Origin: Tenodera sinensis
Taxonomy: Eukaryota; Arthropoda; Insecta; Mantodea; Mantidae
Assembly (NCBI GenBank): GCA_030765045.1
Contig: CM060963.1
Span: 118,605,735-118,669,734 of the forward strand
Direction: 5' to 3'
DNA length: 64,000 nt
In this document: one piece after another, positions 1 through 12,859 of the stretch
Layout: every line of letters starts with the position of its first letter
How positions within the stretch are numbered: the first letter of the stretch is position 1
The notes under the pieces: model-generated
Told to the model about the DNA's origin: nothing
The model's database searches: none
The model's input: the letters and a program-made list of their open reading frames with translations, nothing else
Made by a program: the position numbers and the translations under genes

Positions 1-214
1 GCTTGAATGGTCTATTTACGTTTACATTAGTATTTATGGGTAGGAGTATCAATAAAGTAGTTGGTCAATAAACATATCACTTATTTTCAAGTTTTTTAAA
101 CCTGTAATAAAGTGCATAGGTACTCTTTAAAAGTATTATACGGAGGGTTGTTTCTTATTTCTGATAACAAGTTTGACTTTGTTTCTATCTTATGAAAAGC
201 CAGATCTCCACCAC

Positions 215-1300
215 CAATTATGCTCTATTTGTTGTCCCATCATCTAAGCAATCACTCTGCACCTCAGTTTCCATGGAGAAGGCTCTTGGGAGTGGTGCAG
301 TCATGTTCAGAAGTTCCCAGTCCTCTTTACAGGCTTTCCAAAGACTATCAATTGTTCAACAGCACCTACTTCCCAATGCCATTTTCTGAGTCCAAAGGTG
401 CAAAAATGTATTACAAAGACATCAGAAGATTTCACTGGGATGTTCCTGAATAGAATGGTGTGTATTATGTTTCCTACTCCATTCTTTGCAAAAATGGAGG
501 AGCCAAAATGGAAATATGACTGGACGCCTTATCTTGGTGCACCCAGACTTTGTTTTGATCTCTTATAGAGAGCCAGAATTTCACTGTGGTAAATTGGGGT
601 TAGAACTTCATCCTAATAATACTTGGAATTATTTTGGCCTTTTTAGCTACTCTATGAATTATAGTTTCCCCACTGTAGCAGTAATCAGCAAAGACCATAA
701 ATCCCTTTGAGAAACTTTCTTTACATTCTGCAATCATCTTTGACAATTTTTCCCACCTGTTGGTCAGTAGTAAATTCCACAGGATTTGTTGCATTCACTA
801 AGATACTCATATATCTCATCTAATGTGACCACAAATTTCCATTTTTCTCCTGCCAGGTGCTTTTCATAGAGCTTCCTCTGTTGGTCCAATGTTCTGAGAT
901 GTGATATGGCAACAACTTATGAACTCAACCTTTGTGATGCTTCTCCACATTTAAATCTTTGTTTATAATGGTATTAAAGTTTTGAGGGATATTTGCAATT
1001 TGCAATTGTCTGTTGTATGGCTGGATTACTGCCAGAGATGAGAGGTTTGATCTTTCTTATCACCTCTGGAAAACATGTAGTATCAGGTCATGTCTTTGCC
1101 TGGTTTCTTTCTTTTGGAATTAATGCCATGCAACCTTTTCCCTTTTAGTTCAACGGGTAATCCCATACTGTGACACAAACAATTTCATTTCTTGCCTGTT
1201 TCAATAATAGCTGAATAACTATACTGTGCCTCAGAAAGGGCAGTAATATAGCCTTCCCAAACTGGTTCAATTTACTTAGACAGAATGAGAGCCACACATG
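215..1300 (-). pseudogene. Decayed mariner/IS630-type transposase
   Basis: Translating the minus strand in shifting frames gives pieces of a Tc1/mariner-superfamily DDE transposase. From high to low coordinate there is a degenerate N-terminal part, then the stretch around VVTLDEIYEYLSECNKSC near 770-850 (the LDE is the first catalytic Asp region). ESFSKGFMVFADYCYSG follows near 640-720, NIPVKSSDV near 405-445 (third catalytic region) and PWKLRC near 250-280. Many stops and frameshifts break it, so it cannot make a protein. It lies in the intron downstream of the SAM exon. The family assignment rests on motif order; the N-terminal limit is uncertain. Confidence 0.65.
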
Positions 1301-1502
1301 TCCTACTGCTGTGAAAGCAGCACAGTAATTGGTTTGTTTTTCTCACAAATGCTTGACTGTACTGCACATGTAGAAATGCAAAATTCACATTTTCAATTGT
1401 TATCACAGATCAGGAGCAACCCTTTGTATTATCATCCTACAAATGAAACACATTCAGTCATATAGAATGTAAGCTGATTTTGTGTTTAGTTTGTAAGGTG
1501 AC

Positions 1503-1650
1503 AAATTATTATAAATTATAGTGGTGACAGTGATGGTGGCAGTGGTGGTTGTGGTTGCTGTGTGTTAGCAGTGATTAGTGTGATAATGGTGGGTGCTGTG
1601 GGGTTGGCAGTAGTGGTGGTAGTAGTAGTAGTACTATTATTATTTATTCA
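1503..1650. repeat. Imperfect GTG/GTA trinucleotide tract
   Basis: Low-complexity run of GTGGTG, GTTGTG and GTAGTA units ending in ACTATTATTATT. Intronic, with no coding meaning. Confidence 0.7.
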
Positions 1651-1997
1651 CTAGTTGAAAAAATTCATATCTTCACAGCTTTTTTATATAATTTTTCTTA
1701 TTTCCCTCTTGATAACACCTCTAGCAGCTTTAACTTTAGAAATTGTTGATCAAGTTATCAAATTTATTATGTCTGGTTTCAAATTATCTACCCCCTCCCC
1801 TAATCCTCCTGTAACATTTCTAGGCATTGGGGAGAATAAGGAATAAGTATAATTAAAGAAAACCCTTCCCTTAGTTGAGAATAAAACTTCAGCTCTGGAT
1901 TAAAAGATTGGCACTACAGAGATATTGTATTTTATTCAGAATCTCTTTCTTTTGTTTTAACTCATTGTTTCTTACAATATTATATTTGAATACTTAC

Positions 1998-2191
1998 TTT
2001 TCCACTTTTGACATTTTCAGCACAACGTGGTCCATATTGAGGCATCCCCAGAGCAATTTCAAGCCATGCTAAAACAGTAGGAGCACGCCATCGTTCCATA
2101 GGAATGGAAGCTGCTTCTCGCAATAACCGCAACTTTTCAGCATAACCTTCCTCTGTTAATGGAGACCAGCTGCGATATGGATCTACTGATT
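1998..2191 (-). CDS. Kazrin-like gene, exon starting the first SAM domain
   Basis: Internal coding exon of a kazrin/liprin-family protein, a cytoplasmic scaffold family with a coiled-coil N-terminus and three SAM domains at the C-terminus, linked to cell junctions and membrane trafficking. The minus strand shows a good acceptor (a T-rich run, then TTGACAG at 2198-2192) and a donor GTAAGT at 1997-1992. The 194 bp enter in phase 1 and leave in phase 0. The exon encodes a lead-in with LTEEGYAEKLRLLREAASI, then PMERWRAPTVLAWLEIALGM and ending ENVKSGK. W.APTV.AWLE and C.ENVKSGK fit kazrin SAM1 as I know it better than liprin-alpha (GPTVVAWLELW, C.ANVKSGA). SAM1 is cut after its first helices; the rest must lie left of the window. 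It joins in frame to the exon at 29904-30871. Confidence 0.85.
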
Positions 2192-2916
2192 CTGTCAAGA
2201 AAATTGCAACAAATTAATTAAATCAGACTTTTAATAACATTCCAAAAGTTTACCATGTTTTTAACTAACATGTTTCTAGTAAATCAGATTATGTTATTCT
2301 TTAAGAATTTTACAGAAAATGTATTATTTCCAATATGTATATCAATGTATTAATACTTTTTAAAAACATCTATGTATTTTGAATAGGGTGGTTTAAATCA
2401 ACTGCTGTGGTTTTAGAGAGTTATACTACCTAATTTTATATTTGCACATCTCTAGAGTTTAGTTTACCTCTTAACCTATTTATGTCTATATGACTATTAA
2501 ACAGCCATTCATTGTTGAAAATGGATGACTAGGCTAGGCTCATTAATTACTCTCACTTTTATATTTTTAATGTAACAACAAATGTAGCTGAGAGAAAAGA
2601 GATATATTGTATATAATGCTTTTTGTTGCAATACTCAAGTATCATTTCAAGTATTTGTAATCTTAATGCTGTAAGATGGTGTGAAAAGTGATCAGCTAGT
2701 GACGTGTTCATAGATATTTACCGTTTAAAATGGTTACTGGGAAGGGACAAAACAGTATGTCGCTGTCACTTTGTATTGACAGTTCTATCAAATTAAATAT
2801 TTTGTGCTATGGTTCTGAAACATTTGTTTTATATCACTGCAGAGCTATTAGAACATTGAGAACATAATTTTAATTCAAGTGCACCAATAATGCTGCTCAA
2901 AATGCTCCTGGATATA

Positions 2917-3641
2917 CAGTGGAATCCTGATAACTCGATCTAATGTGGACTGAGAAGTTGTTGTTATCAAAATGTCCAGTTTCACGGAATAAGGGGTCTG
3001 TTATTCATAACTCATAACATAATACTCAAGTGACACACATGCATGCATGTTCTGGGATAATATAGGAAACAGAAAAGTATAGGATATTCTAAAATGTATT
3101 ACTTATTAATGTTTCCCTTTGTTCAGTCTCTTTATTTAATTTCCATAATGATGTTAACTTGTATTTTCTTCTCCTTCAACATTTTCATTGGCACAAACAC
3201 AACTCAACAAAACACTAACAGTAAGCTGAAATCTGAGAAACAGCACTGTAACCAGAAATATGTAACTGAAAATTTTGCTTACTGCATACACACTGGGTTA
3301 AGCAATAAACCTTTAAATCTTCTAAACAAGTGTTTGGACTATGTATCCACATTGTTAGTACAAGCTTTCGATTTTGTGACAATGATCTGACAGCTACTTA
3401 TGTTCCGACTAGATACTGAAGTTCAGTACACTCTCAGCCCTTTCGTTACTGTGAGAGAAAATGCAGTTATTATATACGTATACTAATTAAAATTTATCTA
3501 TACTGTTATGCTGTATAGTGGATTATAGAAATTATAACAGCCAAGTTTAATGTGAAAAAATAGAAGAACATAGACAAAAAACGTTTCCAGAGTTATATGA
3601 AATGTCGAGTTATCAGGAGTCAAGTTATCAGGATTCTGCTG
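2917..3641. mobile_element. Tigger/pogo-type MITE, copy A
   Basis: A 725-bp non-autonomous element flanked by TA at 2915-2916 and 3642-3643. The left end reads CAGTGGAATCCTGATAACTC; the right end is its near-perfect reverse complement (GAGTTATCAGGAGTCAAG, then TTATCAGGATTCTGCTG). The CAG start and TA duplication fit the Tigger branch of Tc1/mariner. There is no transposase inside; the open frame at 3094-3390 has no recognisable domain. A second copy lies at 56961-57808. Confidence 0.8.
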
Positions 3642-3643
3642 TA

Positions 3644-5675
3644 ACACTTTTTGTAGCATATAACTGATATTGAATAATGAGCATAATTTTCTAATATGGA
3701 GAGAAGGGAACATAACACACACCTTTTATTTAAGAATTCCTTGCAGAAGTGAAACAAAATTTTAAAATCCTGCTAGGCTTACATACAGAATTTAATAAAA
3801 AATTTTATATAAGAAGAGTAGTAGTTATTATTTCATTCATCTGCTGTAAGAAATGAATACATGGACATTCATGCATTCTGGCTGATATAATGAATAGTCT
3901 ATTCAAAATACACAACCCAAAATGTAATAATTTCTCTTTAGCTATATATGCTTTTTCATATACAGGGTATTTTTAGGTCAAATCACAATAAAATCTTCAT
4001 GATAGTCTCAATTTGTAAAATTATAGCAAAAGTGTTCCACTGTGTTGTTCCTCTTGTTAATTAACTCTTCTAGCATGTTTTCTTGTTCTTCTTTACCTAC
4101 TGTGTACCTTGTACAGTTAATTTCATTGCATTTCATTACATTATGGGAAGAATTCCTACACTTCCATGGAATTTTTACTTTAGAAGTCTGCAGGATTTTA
4201 AAGTGAGCACAAATCAAAGAAAACATGCTTCTTTTGTTTGTTTGGTTATAAGGTTGCATTTTTGGCTTAAGATAAAGGCAAAATATAAATTTAATGGCTA
4301 AAATGTTTGAAATGCCCACACAACTTCTTCAAATAATTAATTGATTGTAATCTTGCTATATTCATGGTTCACAGAGTATATCAGTTTTGATATAATAATT
4401 CAACATTTTTAAAAGAAAAATTGCAATTTTGTTTTTAAATATATTTTACACATATTCAAAATGCAAACACAGAAACTTTAGTTTGGCTATTTAAGATTAG
4501 AGACGATAATAAGCTAAGTTTCTCATTTAAGAGATATAATGTTCTGAGAAGATGAGGGACAGTTGTGAAAAACAAAGAAGGGTTATGCAAATCCTAAGCT
4601 TTCATGTATATTCTGGATCATATGTAATATAATAAATGCTCAAAAGTATTCTTTTTTAGAAACAATTTTTTTTTCATTTTTTATTTCCAAAACAGAATGT
4701 TTATATAGGAACAAGAAATTAAGTAGTTTGTTTTCAGTAAGCAATTTGCATTTTCTAAGGAAAAGCAACATTTTGTGATGGTAACAAATTGCTAAAAGTA
4801 AAAATAAAAATAGATAGAATACCTTGGAATGTTAATAATAGGATACGTATGTAGTAAAAGAAATCTTATAGCTACCAAGACAGTATTAATATTAGTTCAA
4901 GATAGATTATTGAATATGATTGAGAACTGATATCTTAATAATTTTTCTGATAATATAACAGGGATTAGGAAGGGATTCAAATGAGGCAACCTGGGTCCTC
5001 TGCATGTACATATCAGGTGCACGTTCCCCCATCCCTTCTTGGTTCTTCCCAAGCTGCCCCAAGTTTCAAAATATATAAAGAGAAGCTGATTGCAACATCA
5101 GCTAAGTTAAATTCAGATTTCTTATTTTAAGAAACTATGTTTCCAATCCAGGTTAAGTGTTTGTAATTTTCTCTCTTCCGTTACAATTACATCTATATAA
5201 CATTACATACACATGTGCTGGGTAACCAAAACATCTTCTCTTGGACTGTAACACAACATAAGTTCATTGTACATTGTGAACTAGTTTATTTCTTTACTTA
5301 ACATTTAATTTATGTTTGAAGAGATTTTAATATAATTTAAATTTATAGTTATTATTAGTAACAATAAAAATAGCTAGTTTAAGCCGTTACTTACTTATCA
5401 GGCAATGTTATATCCCTACATTAGCCCAAGATACCAAGCATGCCTTTCATATAAATTTGTATTTAGCCTATCTGTTGTAAATAATAAAGATAAGCTACTC
5501 TGCTTGATTTTTTCGTTCTATAATAGAGCTATAAGATATTTAATTTTGTAATATAAAAGGTAGCACACAATTCTGTTAAGGCTGGTGAATGCAAAAATGG
5601 ACCTGAGAACAAATCCTAATTCCGAGTTTGATATGGGGCTAAGAAAGCAAGCTGTATGTTTAACTAAAAACAGAA
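3644..5675. other. Intronic sequence, no gene seen
   Basis: AT-rich intron. A stretch near 4970-5070 (ACCTGGGTCCTCTGCATG and following) is more GC-rich and may be repeat-derived, but I cannot assign it. Confidence 0.5.
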
Positions 5676-5830
5676 AGGTGTGCCTGGCAGCTTAGGAGGC
5701 TTAGAGCACCTGACATGCCATCAGGTGATCCAGGTTTCAAATCCCATCCACATCAGTGTTACACTCTACTCATTAAATAACATTTGTAATACTCCTTTAT
5801 TAGAATTATAAGAAGTGAGTGTTCATCTCA
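5676..5830 (+). mobile_element. tRNA-derived SINE fragment
   Basis: GCAGCTTAGGAGGCTTAGAG at 5687 resembles a pol III A box, and GGTTTCAAATCCC at about 5732 resembles a B box, spaced as in a tRNA. An unrelated body follows (CACTCTACTCATTAAATAAC). No clear target duplication was found, so both limits are approximate. Confidence 0.55.
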
Positions 5831-7379
5831 TCTTGCAGAATACAAAAATCTTGAAAATTACCTATACTGGCAGTGAACTATAATCAAAAAGGAGATTTGT
5901 CTGAAAAACTATGAACAAATTAATACACATTTGTGAACAATAAGAAAATAAATTATGGAAATGTAATGAAAATTGTACATTTCATTCACAGCTCTAGCTC
6001 CATGCTTTAGCTTTATCAACTCTGACATATATCAGTTTGTTTCTTTTCCCAAAATGAAAAATGAGAGCATATTAAATAATAAAGTGAAACTGAAAAATGC
6101 AAATAAAGGAGAGAAAAAAACTTGGATATTAAATTGTTCAAGGAACATGAATTGTAAAAAGTAACTTAATTTGCCTTCAAATTCTTTATTTCAGTTGACT
6201 GATACTTTTCATTAACAAACAACACTTTAAGTTTTCTTCCTCTCAACAGATAAGTAATGATTACAATTTATTGGAAACTTCAGTCTTACATTTTGTGCAT
6301 AGATCCACTGCTTTTAAGTGAAAACTAGTAATACAGCCCTATTATTTAACTCTCAAAATATCAATTAAGATTAATTTAAAAAAGCAACTACAAAAAGCAC
6401 TGCAACTTTTGAAAATGTCATGTTTGTCACTTCTCTAACTTCACTGCCATGTTTGAACTGTAAAAGTAGTATTAATGCTTAATCTATGAAATTTAACAAA
6501 ATATTTCACTTGTTATAAATTGAGAACCAAAGGCTCCCTTTTTGGCCTTATATGTAAATTATTTATGCACTAGTATGAATACATTTTTATTGTTTACAAA
6601 ATGAATGAATAGTTGATTTCATGTGTTACTGTAGAGAATAATCCAGAAGAAGGGTTGAAAATTTCAGTTTAATTTTTCTACAAGTTGTGAGCTACTGAAA
6701 CATAATGTATGATTCATTATTTGCACTTGGAAAATGAGAGATGCTTTCATTTTGGTAGTTTTCCTCTATCTAAGAGGGACATGAGAACAATTAATGTGAT
6801 ACATGACTGACAGTTTGTTTACTAACATACATATTGAATAAATAGAGTTGAGGATTTAGAGTTTTATTCCTAATAAAAACAAGAAAGAAAACAAAAGTAG
6901 TATATACCTGTGTCTATATCTAAATCTATGATGTTCTTTTTTTAAGAGCTATTGGTTAATATTATGAGGAGTTGAATTTTAGCTAACTATTTTAATATAA
7001 AGTATGTCATATTAAATTAATTCCTTCAAAATTCAACTTTTTTGAGGCTATGAAAGAAAATAATAAATAACTGCACCTTTGGCAACACTGATTCTGTAAT
7101 CTTCTCCCATTTTGGGTTTTGAGGTTCTTGAAAGAGCAGATTTGGCATTGCATTAATTTAAGATGTTAGTCTCAGTGGTAACTGGTCTAAAAAAGAGGAT
7201 TTTGGATTAAAATTGAAACCACTGGTAGCAAAATTTATGCTGTATGTTAATAATTTTATACGAGTAACTATGAATGAAGAGCTAGCTAGTAATCTCTCCC
7301 AGAAATAAGTCCAGCACACCATACACCAATGGGTTAGGCAAGTCAACATTATCACTAAATCTATATCTATACTAATGTT
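5831..7379. other. Intronic sequence, no gene seen
   Basis: AT-rich, with only short frames such as 5973-6164. No domain, RNA gene or clear repeat recognised. Confidence 0.5.
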
Positions 7380-7471
7380 ATCATCGTCATCGTCATTGTC
7401 ATCATCACCATCACCATCATCACCACCACCACCACTACCATCACCATCACCATCACCATCACCATCACCAT
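7380..7471. repeat. ATC/ACC microsatellite, left half
   Basis: About 90 bp of CAT/CAC/CGT triplets, ending in a CACCAT hexamer run immediately left of the hAT terminus. The matching half resumes at 9529. The Asp/Gly-rich and Ser/Pro-rich frames crossing it are artefacts. Confidence 0.9.
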
Positions 7472-9528
7472 CAGGTGTGTCCAACCTACAGTCCTCAATC
7501 CCATCACATGTAGCCCTCAGTGATATTTGCTTTATCAGATTGCATCCAGTCTGCAGTGATATTTGTAAGGCATAATATTATTTATGAGGCAAGCAATTCT
7601 ATTTGGAATATGTCAACTTCAAAGAACAAGACTTTTTCTGTTTCCAACACATGTGTTTGCGAAAGTTCATCAGTCATCCTTTTACTCAAAAACATGGAGA
7701 AATCACATCCATTTTAAGAAATATCTAAGTCAGACTTTTATTTATGATGTTATCTACTGTGCATTACTTGGAAGTCTCTGTGCATTGTTAACTGTGCTGC
7801 ACCATTACTACTTTCAAAGGCGAGTGTGTGTCAGATGTTTTATTATCATTACATTTCAAGTTAGTTTCCAGTTTGCAGTTGTTCGCTCACATTGTAGCAT
7901 CAGTGTTAGTGATAGGTTTGAAGAATATAATTAACTTTTTGACTTTTTCATCATTATCTTCACTCAAAAGATTAGACACACTGTCTGTTCCATTTTTCAC
8001 AGCAAGTCTCTCCATCTCTTCTGCAGTCTGCCCACATCTCTTCTTCCTGCTGGTTTATAACTTAGAGCTATTTTTGGAAGTCTATCATAGTGCATCCTCT
8101 CCATATATAATAACAAATTATTAAGTTATAATTATAACTTCTAAGTATAGCAGAAAGAAAAGTTTCAGATGAAAGTAGATCATTTCAAATAATGTGGAGA
8201 AATCAGTACTTTTTACAGAAGTAAACAAGAAAGCAGTGTGCTTAATTTGCAGTGAAAAGTTCCAGTTTTTGAGGAGCATAACAAAGGGACAATATGACAC
8301 CTAACATGCATCTTCATATGATACATTTTAGGGTCAGTTTTATGAAGATAAGGTAACCTAACTTAAAATTAAACTCTTAAGACAGTGATTAATTTTTAAG
8401 AATGTGTCACTTCAAACTGAATCTCTGGTAAAAGTGATATACGCAGTGTTAGAAATTATTGCAAAAAAAATCTAAACCATTTTCAAATGGCGAGTTTGTT
8501 AAAGAATGCATTGAGAGTGTTGCTAATATTATATGTCCTGATAGAAAAGCACAGTTTGCAAAATTAAGTTGTTGTGACAGACTGTAGATTGCCGTGTTGA
8601 CAAATTAGCAAGAACTTCAAAATACAAATTTCCAGTTCCTTTCTCTGGCACTTGAAAAGAGTGGTGATGCTAGCGATACTACCCAATCAGCAGTATTACC
8701 AATTTTCTTAAGGATATTTGATAAAGATTTTAATATTACAGAAAAATCAGTAGCTACTCTTGTCTCTCTTAAAGGCACCACTAAAGCCAATGATTTATTG
8801 GGAATTGTCACTGAAACCTTGAATCAGTTTTGCCTGAAATATGCAAATCTATCTGCTGTAACAAAAGATGGAGCTCGGAGCATTTGCAGGAGAATGAGGA
8901 TTAGTTGAATTACTGCAAACTGAGGCAACTAAAATAGGAAACATTTTTGTACTGCAATATCGCTGCTTAATACACCAAGAAAACCTTTGTGCTAAATCCC
9001 TAAATCTAGCAAGTGTTTTGAAAATTGTAAAAGTAGTGAATTTCATTCATTCACACCGTTTGTAACATAGAGAATTTTAAAATTTCTTATTAAATCTCTA
9101 TCAGAATTAGAAGATATTGCTTATTGTACTGAAATAAAATGGCTGAGCCATGGCAAAATCTTGAAGCGAGTGTTAGGTCTCAAAAAGAAATGCAAACATT
9201 TATGGAGAAGGGTGAACCAATTGTTGAATTTAAAGATGCAGAATGGATGTAAGATTTTGACTTTCTGGTAGATATAGCACAACTGAAGGAACTTAATATT
9301 GTTCAATTTAGATTTTAGAATTATATTATACATGAAAAAAATATATTTAATTTAATTTTAAAAATAATATATCATTAGTATTTTAATAAAATAACATATC
9401 AATGTATTAAGTATGTTTTAAATTAATTTAGATCCTGTTTAATACGACAAAAAATTGAATTATGTGGCCCACAAACCAATTCACCTTAACGACAGTGGTC
9501 CTTTTCCAAAAAAGGTTGGTCAAGCCTG
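7472..9528 (+). mobile_element. hAT element inserted in a microsatellite
   Basis: The left end begins CAGGTGTGTCCAACCT; the right end, reverse complemented, begins CAGGCTTGACCAACCT. These are imperfect terminal repeats of the Charlie-like hAT type. The 8-bp flanks ATCACCAT (7464-7471) and ATCTACAT (9529-9536) match at six of eight positions, as an aged 8-bp hAT duplication would. About 2.06 kb, carrying the transposase relic at 8150-9310. Confidence 0.7.
8150..9310 (+). pseudogene. hAT (Charlie/GTF2IRD2-type) transposase relic
   Basis: Fragments in several frames. Near 8155 there is RKVSDESRSFQ, with a BED-like zinc-finger region around 8245-8290. Later come TKDGARSICRR near 8860, IHQENLCAKSLNLASVLKIV near 8970-9030 and VNFIHSHR, then EIKWLSHGKILKRV near 9130-9170 and a PEW-like RCRMDVRF stretch. 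The order matches the C-terminal half of the ZBED/GTF2IRD2-like hAT transposases. Stops and frameshifts throughout make it non-functional. Same strand as the element. Confidence 0.75.
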
Positions 9529-9565
9529 ATCTACATCATCATCACCACCATCATCAATAATCATC
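9529..9565. repeat. ATC microsatellite, right half
   Basis: ATCATCATCACCACCATCAT and neighbours continue the tract interrupted by the hAT element. Confidence 0.8.
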
Positions 9566-9569
9566 ATGT

Positions 9570-11924
9570 TATCTGATAAAAAAATATCTATATAACCCAT
9601 GGGATTTGTGCTTATGCTCTTCATCATATATCCCATATGTATATTTTAATATTACCATTGAGATTGGCAAGGTATCTTGTACATTCTAGCATTAGTAGTT
9701 GCTGATATGATATTTAGTCTGCCTTCTTTTGAAATGTATGTTACATAACTCTCATATTCAAAATGTCATATTTCTTCAAATGTAGTGTTTTAGTTTTGAT
9801 AAATAATTTTCACCTAAGTTAAGAGGCTGCAACTAGTAATTGATGGCATGAGCAATTATGATCCAGACAGCAATGGCATCACTAGTACTGTGCACCTTCA
9901 TTAATGATCATGTCTTTATTGTATATTTAAATGAAATTACATAGGTTAATTGTAGGCTCTTCTATCCAAGATTAGGTAAATAAAATAATTTAATTTGATT
10001 TATAGTAATTCTGTAAATTTTGGAGCAAACATACCTAATTTACTTTTATTTGCTTTTATACAGTGCACTTATTTTATTTTTAATTTAACTAATTCTATTA
10101 TCTAAAATTAAAGCAAGTGTTATACCATTAGTTTTCTGCAAATATATAAAAGAACCATCTTGGAAATTAAATAGGTACCATTTGCAAAAGACAATTTCTA
10201 TAATGCAGTCATGACCAACTTTTGAAACTCATCACACATGCTGCTATGCAACTGCCATCACTTACCCCTCATGCACAAATTGTTTCACCTATCTGCAAGG
10301 GAAATTAGTTATGTACTTGCCAAATTCTATAGTCCTATTACCATCTGAAAGGTGGAAGAAAGGTGCTCAAACTTTTTTTAAAAAAGTTATGAAAAACACA
10401 TTCTGGTTTAAAGGGTGACATTACATCCAGATGTACATTATTTATAGATATTTCACTTGAATTCTGCTGGTCTTAATATAATTCAGTGTAAACAAATACC
10501 TATTTAGTCATTAGAGATAATGTTCTCTGGATTATTCTCTACTTTTTGTTTTAACAACTTTTGTTTAATTCTATATCTTCCTCAAAATTATTAGTTTGTC
10601 TGAAAGACAGCAATATTGTACTGTATTACAACTTATATGATGAAAGTTTATTAGATGTCCTTAACTGGAAGTATAGGTAAAACCATAAGTTTGAAATGGA
10701 TCAGTAAGGCAAAGTATCAGGTTCTTTTTTTATTTTTCCATTCCTTTTTTGAAAGGGGGGGGGGACATTTTGATCAGTATGTGTCATCATTCATTAATGA
10801 TAATACTGGAAAACAAGCAATATTATGTTATCTATTTTATTGTTTTAAGTTCATATTTTTACTGCTAAATTTTGTGAGAGAGAATTTCTTCTACTTTATA
10901 TTTGTGCATTACAGATCCATTAGCAATATCAAGAATGCAAAACACCTAACTTTTAAATAACAAGAGAATAAAATTGCTACTCACTGATTATAGTTGTTGA
11001 AGCCAGAAGGATAAAGACAGACATGCTCATGTGGTCAAGACAGAAGCTTTTCTTTCAATGTACTACATCCTTTGATTTAATAAACAGGTTTTATTGAGAT
11101 GAATTCAATATACACTGAATTATATATAATTCAGTTTTCTTGTCCATTACATCAAGTAGTTTGATTTCAGATGAAGAAAAATACCACACAAATTGAAGTA
11201 CACAAAAACAAGTTGGAACTACAGAATCATCACAAAATTGGGGATATGCCAAATTTTCAGAACAATGTTGGCACTTTCTTTGCAAGAGTATGTGTATGTA
11301 ATATCTTTGTTCTCATTAATTTTAACTTTTGTTCTACATAATAGAGATTTAAAGGAAATAATCCATGATTCATGAGCTGAAAAGTTTCAACCTCTGTTAT
11401 GTTACAATAAATTTGTCTTGTTTATTGTTGTTAAGGACAAAGATAAAACTATATGTGATACTTGCCAGATTAGGTGACCTGGAGCAGTGTGTCTAACCAC
11501 TTCCCTTTGCTTGCTTACAAGTATCAAGTAGGACAAATTTATGAAAAGCTAACTTATGTTTCAGCTTTTCAGTAACAGTTTCACACACTGTAATATATCT
11601 GACTTTCTACAACTGTCCCAGCAAACAAAGCTATTGCTTCTTGTGTTACAGAATGGACAGTGAACTAAAAGGAATTGAAGAGAATATAAAATCCACACAT
11701 AGGCATTGTACCTATTCAAAATAAACTTATTTTGCTCCCAGAACAAAATTTGCTCTCAGTAATTAATTTCCTGGCAGATGCATTAGCTACATTGGTTAAA
11801 GGAGATTAAGTTCCATTTGATAACTAGTGATAGGCACCTTTACCATTCTTTGCATAATGGGGATGAAAGAAATCACTGATCTATCAATGTATTTCTTAAT
11901 GACTTGCAGCTCTTCAGAATAAGA
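9570..11924. other. Intronic sequence, no gene seen
   Basis: AT-rich. The only notable feature is a G homopolymer at about 10756-10764. Short frames (10655-10960, 11193-11375) show no domain. Confidence 0.5.
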
Positions 11925-12000
11925 GACAGAGAGATAGAGATACACAGATAGACAGCTAAAGAGAGAGGGAGAGAGGAAGAAAGTGAGAGAGAGAAAGCAC
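11925..12000. repeat. GA-rich low-complexity tract
   Basis: AGAGACAGAGAGATAGAGA-type purine repeats ending in GAGAGAGAAAG. Confidence 0.8.
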
Positions 12001-12336
12001 AAGTGAGTGTGCACATATTAACAATAATGTGAGCAAAGGTTTCTCAACCAAAAAATGTGCCATGTTTGGAAATAAGTAGTGAACAGACTCTCTTCATGGG
12101 ACTTGCAAGTTAAACTTTTATTACAGGTATTAATTTACTGGAGCAACAGAAATCCATCCATTAGCATGAGATGCTAATATTTTAAAGTACATCTCTAATC
12201 TCAAGGTCTGTTCATATTTACTGTTTTCTTCAAGGTTTAATTATTTGAAGCTTGGCAATTTCTTTACTTTTCATTTTCATTTTACTGTTCCACAGTACGG
12301 TCCCTTTCAGGGTATACTCCATAATATACTTAATGT

Positions 12337-12846
12337 TGTTGTTGTTTTCTAGTGCCTTGCATCTGGCAATGAAGCCATTAGCATTCGTGCTTTCCAATAC
12401 TTTTGAACTGTAGTTTCTTCTGATCTTAATGCTTCACAGGTCTTCAAGTGTTCTTCATTCATTTCTGCTGGATCGTTACACAGGACACATATCGGTGAGG
12501 CTGAGATACCTATTCTGTAGAGATGACTTGCCAAGCAGTCATGATTTGTCAATAGTCGGAAGGCTGCAACAGCTGTTTTCCTTGGTCTCTGGGGGATTAT
12601 ATCTGGATTGGAAAGTAGTGTAATCCATTTTTTATCTTTGGCATTTGTTTCTATTTCTTGTAGGTATGAATGACAAAAATTTTTAATGATCAAGCGTTTT
12701 ATTGAGGAATATGAGAAATTGAATTTAGACTTTTGTGTTATTGTTGTGGCTTTCTTTGCAAGTGAGTCTGCAGCTTCGTTCCCCATGACTCCACAGTGTG
12801 CTGGAATCCATTGGAGATGAACAGTCTTATTAACTTTTTGGAGTTG
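12337..12846 (-). mobile_element. 5'-truncated LINE with RNase H C-terminus
   Basis: A 510-bp insert flanked by the perfect 13-bp duplication ATATACTTAATGT (12324-12336 and 12847-12859). The minus strand encodes the end of a non-LTR retrotransposon ORF2. It starts with an RNase H signature (LQWIPAHCGVMGNEAADSLA, whose NEAAD carries the last catalytic Asp). A cysteine/histidine cluster near the C-terminus follows (CVLCNDPAEMNEEHLKTC) and the frame stops at 12349. A short AACAACAACA tail at the 3' end completes it. RNase H suggests an I/LOA-like clade rather than RTE or CR1. The frame is intact but lacks its 5' part, so it is a dead-on-arrival copy. Confidence 0.85.
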
Positions 12847-12859
12847 ATATACTTAATGT

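Noticed and set aside
1998..2191. Liprin-alpha rather than kazrin
   Set aside because: Liprin-alpha SAM1 has GPTVVAWLELW and ANVKSGA; here RAPTVLAWLE and ENVKSGK fit kazrin better. Judged from memory, so a search should confirm.
3094..3390. 98-codon ORF
   Set aside because: Inside a non-autonomous MITE; not preserved in the copy at 56961-57808.
7158..7575. Asp/Gly-rich and Ser/Pro-rich frames
   Set aside because: Translation of the ATC microsatellite.
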